DNA of 64,000 nucleotides from Papaver somniferum (Eukaryota > Streptophyta > Magnoliopsida > Ranunculales > Papaveraceae), in contig NC_039359.1 in NCBI RefSeq assembly GCF_003573695.1, positions 159,052,451 through 159,116,450 on the forward strand, given 5' to 3'. Shown piece after piece: positions 59,423 to 64,000 of the stretch (position 1 is the first letter of the stretch; each line of letters opens with the position of its first letter). A model generated the notes under the pieces. That model made no database searches, was not told the DNA's origin, and saw only the letters and a program-made list of their open reading frames with translations. A program made the translations under genes and the position numbers.

Positions 59423-59430
59423 TATTTATA
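59423..59430 (-). promoter_or_regulatory. TATA box of the right Harbinger gene
   Basis: Minus-strand TATAAATA, 80 bp upstream of the ATG at 59,343. Confidence 0.5.
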
Positions 59431-59664
59431 GGCGTCAAAAACTCGAACGGTGGCGATATTAATTATATCGAAAGCGATTGAGTAAATTTGAGTGATAATA
59501 TCAATATCTCCAGCGATAAAGACTTTATCACTGGAGATACTAATAATATCGCTCGCTAGAAACTCGATCGCTTATTGGTTTTCCTATAGTGGCGCAATCG
59601 GTTTGCCATGCCACCTGGTATACCAAACATCAATTTTTTGGCATGTCCATAGGAATAGGCCTAA

Positions 59665-59960
59665 CATCCACGGTCTTGTTAAAACGCGTACAGTCCCACA
59701 CACTGTACCCTACATGCATCTCAAAAGCTAGCACCTTTATGGAAAGTAAACCTAACCCCAAAAAAATAATAATAGGGGTTTGAAATCTCTATTGTCTGGC
59801 TTCTCTTTTTAGGAATTTATCCTATTCAGATGAGACTAAAATCAGATACATTTCCATTCCAAAACTGATTAACAAACAAATTTGAGAAAAGAGAGCTTCA
59901 ATTTAATGGAGGAACTCACATTTCAAACCCTCTCAACTGTACTCTCTTACAGAAACCAAA
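59665..59960 (+). other. Upstream region of the TraB gene
   Basis: Only ~300 bp separate the Harbinger right end from the ATG. No strong TATA box is seen. A pyrimidine-rich stretch (tctggcttctcttttt, about 59,795) could be near the transcription start. The promoter is either TATA-less or extends into the transposon. Confidence 0.35.
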
Positions 59961-62516
59961 ATGGCCTCCATCTTGAATCAATCTACCGTTTCCGGCCATG
60001 GTGATGATGTAAGTCATTACCAGCATGGCATTCCTGGAATCCCTACTGACGGAAAAGTTGTTCTACTCAAGAATTCAAAGCTGGGGTCTGAAGCCTATCT
60101 TGTTGGGACTAATCATATTTCTAAACACAGTGCTGAAACTGTCAAGAAGGTAGATTTTTGGTTTTCTTAGACCTTGATGTTTCTTTCAATCAGTTATATT
60201 TGGGGGTATTACACTGCTACTGTATATTAAAGACATAATTTTGCTCGTTCAAGCCATTGATTTTGCCATTGATAGGGTTTTGTTTTTGGTTTCGTCTCCA
60301 GATTATATGTGGGGGTATTACACTGCTACTGTAAATTAAGGACATAAGTTTCTTTGTTCAAGCCATTGATTTTGCATTTGATAGCAATTAGAAAACCCTT
60401 ACTGAAGAATTGGTGTAGGCTGAGTATGTTGTGGTGCGAGATTAGAATTAATAGATGCAGTGTAGAACAACAACAAGCTAAGAATTGATTGTTACACTTT
60501 TGCAAGTGTTGTTTCTTTTCATAAATACCTTCCAATTGTAGATTGTGCGAATGTCCTTGCAATTGTTGTTTATTACTTGGGGTTCTTTCTAACATACCTC
60601 CCTTGTGAATATGATTGTTAGTATTACTGTTTGAACTCTGTAAATTATTAATGGAATTTTATTTGGCAATGCAGGTGATCAACTATGTAAGGCCCGATGT
60701 AGTGGCGGTAGGTAACAGTAACACTCTCTTTAACTAGTCTTCTTGGATCAATCTTCTTTGGGTTTGTTCCATCGCCAACATATTTTACTTGTTGAATGAG
60801 TTTAGTCTTTTGGTTTGGGTTTCTTTGAATGGGATCTTTATGTGTCACTTATCGCTGTTCCAAGTAGCCATTATGATTGTGAGCTCGGATTGAATGATAT
60901 CATCATAGCACATTCCACTTTCAACCAATGCCATATTCTTTATACTGGAGACTCATCCCATTAGAAATTCATGTACAGTGATCGCTATCACATTTCAAAA
61001 GAATCAAAATCCATGTTGCCAGAATTATCTTATTATTTATGTATAAGCAATCCGAATGTATTATTGTAAGCTGAGGTAGGTCTATAAATGGGACACTTGG
61101 GTAATTGAACACATGTTTAGATGATTAGATCCTTCCCAGAGTCACGACATCCATTTGAAGTTTCCAGAATGTCCTCCACCTTGACTGTGTGAAGGATCCA
61201 ATTAAAGCTTTCAGGCCACTAGAGCTCAAGGTTACCACCTGCAATGTATCATTTGCGCTCAAGCTTTCATTTTCTTGATTGAGACTGTCTAGTCGGACTG
61301 TCTTAAATAATGGTTGAGCTGTGTAGCTTAGACTGTCTTAAGTTTCATTATAAAAAGGAACTTAATAATACATTTATAGTTACATGCTTCTTATAATTTT
61401 TTTTTGCTCATACTAGGATTTTTGGTCGTTTTTCAGTAATTCTTCAGTTTAAAGGAATAGAATGACATTGCCTGCTTGCAGGTTGAGCTGTGCGCCGGAC
61501 GTGCCACAGATATGAATCACAACCGGGAGTATGTTACCTTGTTTGATTTGCTTTGCCGATCCATGAGTGCTCCACGGGGATTACGCATGAAGTTTGGTAG
61601 GTTTGCCATGGGTTTTTCACAACGCCAGATGCACGCAGATGATAAAATTCCAGGCCTGGAGTTTAAGGTAGCTGTTATAAATAAATTTCGGAATGTTCAC
61701 TAACTTGTTTAATACTTGATTTTGTTGTTTACGTACGTTAGACATATTTTTTCCATATTACAATTTTAGAGTTGCTTTCCAGGTTGCAGTGGAAGAAGCT
61801 TCAAGGGTTGGAGCAAGATGTTCCCTCATTGATCAAGATGTTAATGTAGTAATCTTCAGTTTTTTTTGCTTTCAGTTTGTCGAGTAATCTTTTCTAAAGC
61901 AGGATTCTTAAGTTTTTAGTTTTACTTTGCAGCTCATCCTTGAAAAGGTGGCAAAAGCATCCTCTTGGAAAGTAATATGGGATAGTTTGCGTACTGATGG
62001 CTATCAAGATACAGAGTACACGAGATCATATGTAAAGAAAGTTAATATTCTCAGCAAAAAACATTTTCCGGAGTTTGTAAGATTCTACTGTCTCACTCTC
62101 TAATCTACAGTTATTTTAAAATTACCTGAAGGAAATGAAGCATCGCATGGAAAGTTCCGTTTTAACAGGAAGAAACAGGAGTATTTTCCTCCCTTGCTGT
62201 GCAATTCTTCCGTGATTATATGTTGTCATTTCTTTTTGATTTTGTGGTCGCAATACATCTTACAGTAATTCTTGTTCGTTTTTCCTCTTTAAGGAATGGA
62301 AAAAACTTAATATTCAAATCCATTTCAAATTGCACAGTTCAAGGTGCTGACTGAAGACAGAGACAAGTTTATGTTTGAGAACCTTCGAACTTTTGAAAAA
62401 AAAAAGTTGTGGCAGTGGTTGGGATGGCTCACTTGGATGGAATCGAGTTATTGTGGAAACATGCAGAGGAGGGTGACAATAAGCAACCTTGCATAATATC
62501 CGAAGAGCAGGGATAG
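59961..62516 (+). CDS. TraB-domain-containing protein gene, six exons, shifted last exon
   Basis: Exons with GT-AG introns in phase 0: 59,961-60,149; 60,675-60,707; 61,482-61,667; 61,783-61,845; 61,933-62,076; 62,338-62,516. Exon 1 ends with YLVGTNHISKHSAETVKK, exon 2 is VINYVRPDVVA, exon 3 starts VELCAGRAT: the conserved 'VGT-H-S--S---V---PDVV-VELC' core of TraB/PrgY-like proteins. Exon 4 ends LIDQDVN. Exon 6 starts FKVLTEDRDKFM. There an A10 run shifts the frame, giving an early TAA at 62,494-62,496; the other frame reads VVAVVGMAHLDGIELLWK to TAG at 62,514, matching the family's 'VVAVVG-GH--G' motif. The total of ~257 residues is close to the short plant TraB proteins. Plant TraB proteins are reported at organelle membranes; no transmembrane segment is obvious here. 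Confidence 0.85.
60196..60376 (+). repeat. Tandem duplication in TraB intron 1
   Basis: 'tgggggtattacactgctac' occurs at 60,201 and 60,310, and each copy is followed by 'gttcaagccattgattttgc'. Period 109 bp, with several differences. Confidence 0.75.
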
Positions 62517-64000
62517 GCAAGGTAATCTCATTATCATACTCATTGATTCTTTCTTCAGTTTGCTGCATACATCACTTGCTTGATACTGGACACGAACTTA
62601 CTTGTCTGATGTCCTTTAGTTTCATGATATCCATTCTTCGTCCTAGTCAGTTTAAAACTTTAAATAGCGTACTGATTATAGGAAACTTTATTCTGCACGG
62701 TGCAAATTCTTCCACTTATGCTAGGTAATAGAGCAAAATGATCCAACAAGTCAGAGGTCGATTCATGCATTTAATACCCTTCAAAAAAAAACCAAGGTCG
62801 TGACATGCCGCTTTTGTTTGAGACCATGTAGTATAGTCAGGAATGGAGAAGAGGGGATGGACTTGGTAACTTACATTTTTTGCGCTTGTTTTGTAAAAAC
62901 CAAGTGACCATAGAATTCATTGTTAGAACTGTGTCGTTTTCCATTTTAACATACAATTGGTGTATCTTGCGCCTATGGAACAATACATACTATTGTAGAC
63001 TGAGTTTCTTAATTTGATTTAGAGAAATTCATGACAGGTCAATGCAGGGTAGTTTGAAGACTAACTTTTCGAGAGAATCTGCAACTTACATCTGAGATAA
63101 AGAATTTAGCTAGAGAAACACATGTTTTTTGTTTGTTTGGTTCAGTTTCATCCTTTACTCTGGGGGTTGTTGCGTATATGAATGGTATCCTTAACCAAGG
63201 TGATATAATCACCAAAGTGTAATCAGTAGAAATCCGTCGCAATATAATCGTCTAGGTGATATTGTCATCCTCTCAAAAGGCTTGAAATTTTGTATAATTT
63301 CAAAAAATTGTATTTTGAGACTGTGGCAGGAGTTCTGCTTGCATGAACCAAAATTGTCATATTTGTCCCAACTTCTTCTTCTTTTTTTCTTAAGAATTGT
63401 CCATAATTATTGTTTATGGGGATTTTATAAATTTTTATTTTATTATTATTATTTTTGAAGAATTGTGCTGAATTTTTGTTCATGGGGATTTTTGCCAAAA
63501 CCTAAAATCTGGCCCATGATTAGCAATGTAGTGAGGATCTCCTCACACTCCACGCTATCTCACATTTTGAACACTAATTTGGCAGCCTCATAGTTCCACT
63601 TCGATATGTGCTCACAGATTCGGGTACAAAATGATACCTGACTTGAAAAAATACAATGCCGCGCCGTATCGCGAGAAAACCCAAACAAACATGGTGTTGG
63701 TCTAGGCTATCCATAGTGCTTGCTCTTACGGAGTGCACATAGATTTGGGGCCTAAATCTGGTGCCTCCATCGAGAATAAAAACCATTTTTGGCCATACTT
63801 AGATCCGTCTTTGCTGAGTGCCGACTAGGTTTTTTGTGACCTAGGTTATGTACAGAGAGGTGTCCTCAACTGAGATGCTCACCTAGAATCCTTCTCCCCT
63901 CTCTGTAAAACAACAATCACTTTTGTCCGCTAATTTTTTTTGCTCGATACAGAGGACTAAAAAGCATATACATTTTATACAGAAAAGTGAGCTTAAACTT
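62517..64000. other. Intergenic region right of TraB
   Basis: About 1.5 kb, AT-rich, no convincing gene. A near-duplicated motif 'aagaattgt...tt(t/c)atggggatttt' lies at about 63,392-63,425 and 63,458-63,492. The 3' UTR of the TraB gene presumably occupies the first few hundred bases. Confidence 0.45.

Larger units (their letters stand above)
57075..59661. mobile_element. PIF/Harbinger-type transposon with two convergent genes
   Basis: Left end GGCCTATTCCTATGCACATG and reversed right end GGCCTATTCCTATGGACATG match 24 of 25 bases and continue with gccaaa. Flanked by TAA (57,072-57,074 and 59,662-59,664), the 3-bp target of PIF/Harbinger elements. Inside are a + gene (57,388-57,855) and a - gene (59,343-57,927) facing each other, each with TATAAATA upstream. 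There is no DDE transposase, so it needs one in trans. Confidence 0.75.

Noticed and set aside
62338..62496. Natural shorter TraB C-terminus
   Set aside because: The alternative frame after the A10 run matches the conserved TraB motif right up to its own stop, so a frameshift is the better explanation.

Overview
The window looks like repeat-rich chromosomal DNA from a large plant genome, most likely a eudicot. It is built almost entirely of nested LTR retrotransposons and DNA transposons. One spliced single-copy-type gene, a TraB-domain protein with six exons and GT-AG introns, lies near the right end. The repeat style is reminiscent of poppy relatives, but the species cannot be fixed from sequence alone. 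There are no bacterial operons, RNA genes or CRISPR arrays.

Left block (1-25,059): a Copia element in + orientation ('D') runs from its 5' LTR end and Met-tRNA primer site (about 196) to its 3' LTR (22,699-25,059). A minus-strand relative ('A', 520-19,676) is inserted in its gag-like frame. A in turn holds a 716-bp hAT element in its gag remnant and, in one LTR, a gag-only Athila-like Gypsy element of 8.9 kb (9,816-18,722). Both LTRs of A carry the same Athila junction, which points to sequence exchange between them.

Middle block (25,060-52,211): a third Copia copy ('B', minus strand) is represented by gag pieces, a solo LTR landed inside them (26,833-29,171, TSD ctcac), a primer site and a split 5' LTR. 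A Tat-type Gypsy element of about 19.6 kb (30,338-49,984, minus strand) interrupts that LTR. It has gag-protease, lacks reverse transcriptase and most of integrase, keeps the integrase tail, and carries an antisense extra ORF. Its left LTR is expanded to 4.2 kb by a tandem array with a clear 691-bp three-monomer higher-order repeat. Its gag is split by an 8.5-kb CACTA transposon (38,687-47,159), which itself contains an hAT element (39,628-40,755) and a minisatellite of about 120-bp units.

Right block (52,212-64,000): decayed gag/protease/integrase pieces of a fourth Copia element ('C', minus), its primer site and an LTR with a 240-bp tandem duplication; a long-TIR foldback element (about 56,216-56,782); a 2.6-kb PIF/Harbinger-type element (57,075-59,661, TSD TAA) with two convergent genes, a Myb/SANT-like one and an unrecognised one in place of a transposase; then the TraB gene (59,961-62,516), whose last exon is shifted out of frame by an A10 run.

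Most other long open frames in the window come from tandem repeats whose unit is a multiple of three, or from CT-rich LTR DNA, and are not genes. All element assignments rest on termini, target-site duplications, primer sites, polypurine tracts and protein motifs read by eye; no database search was possible.
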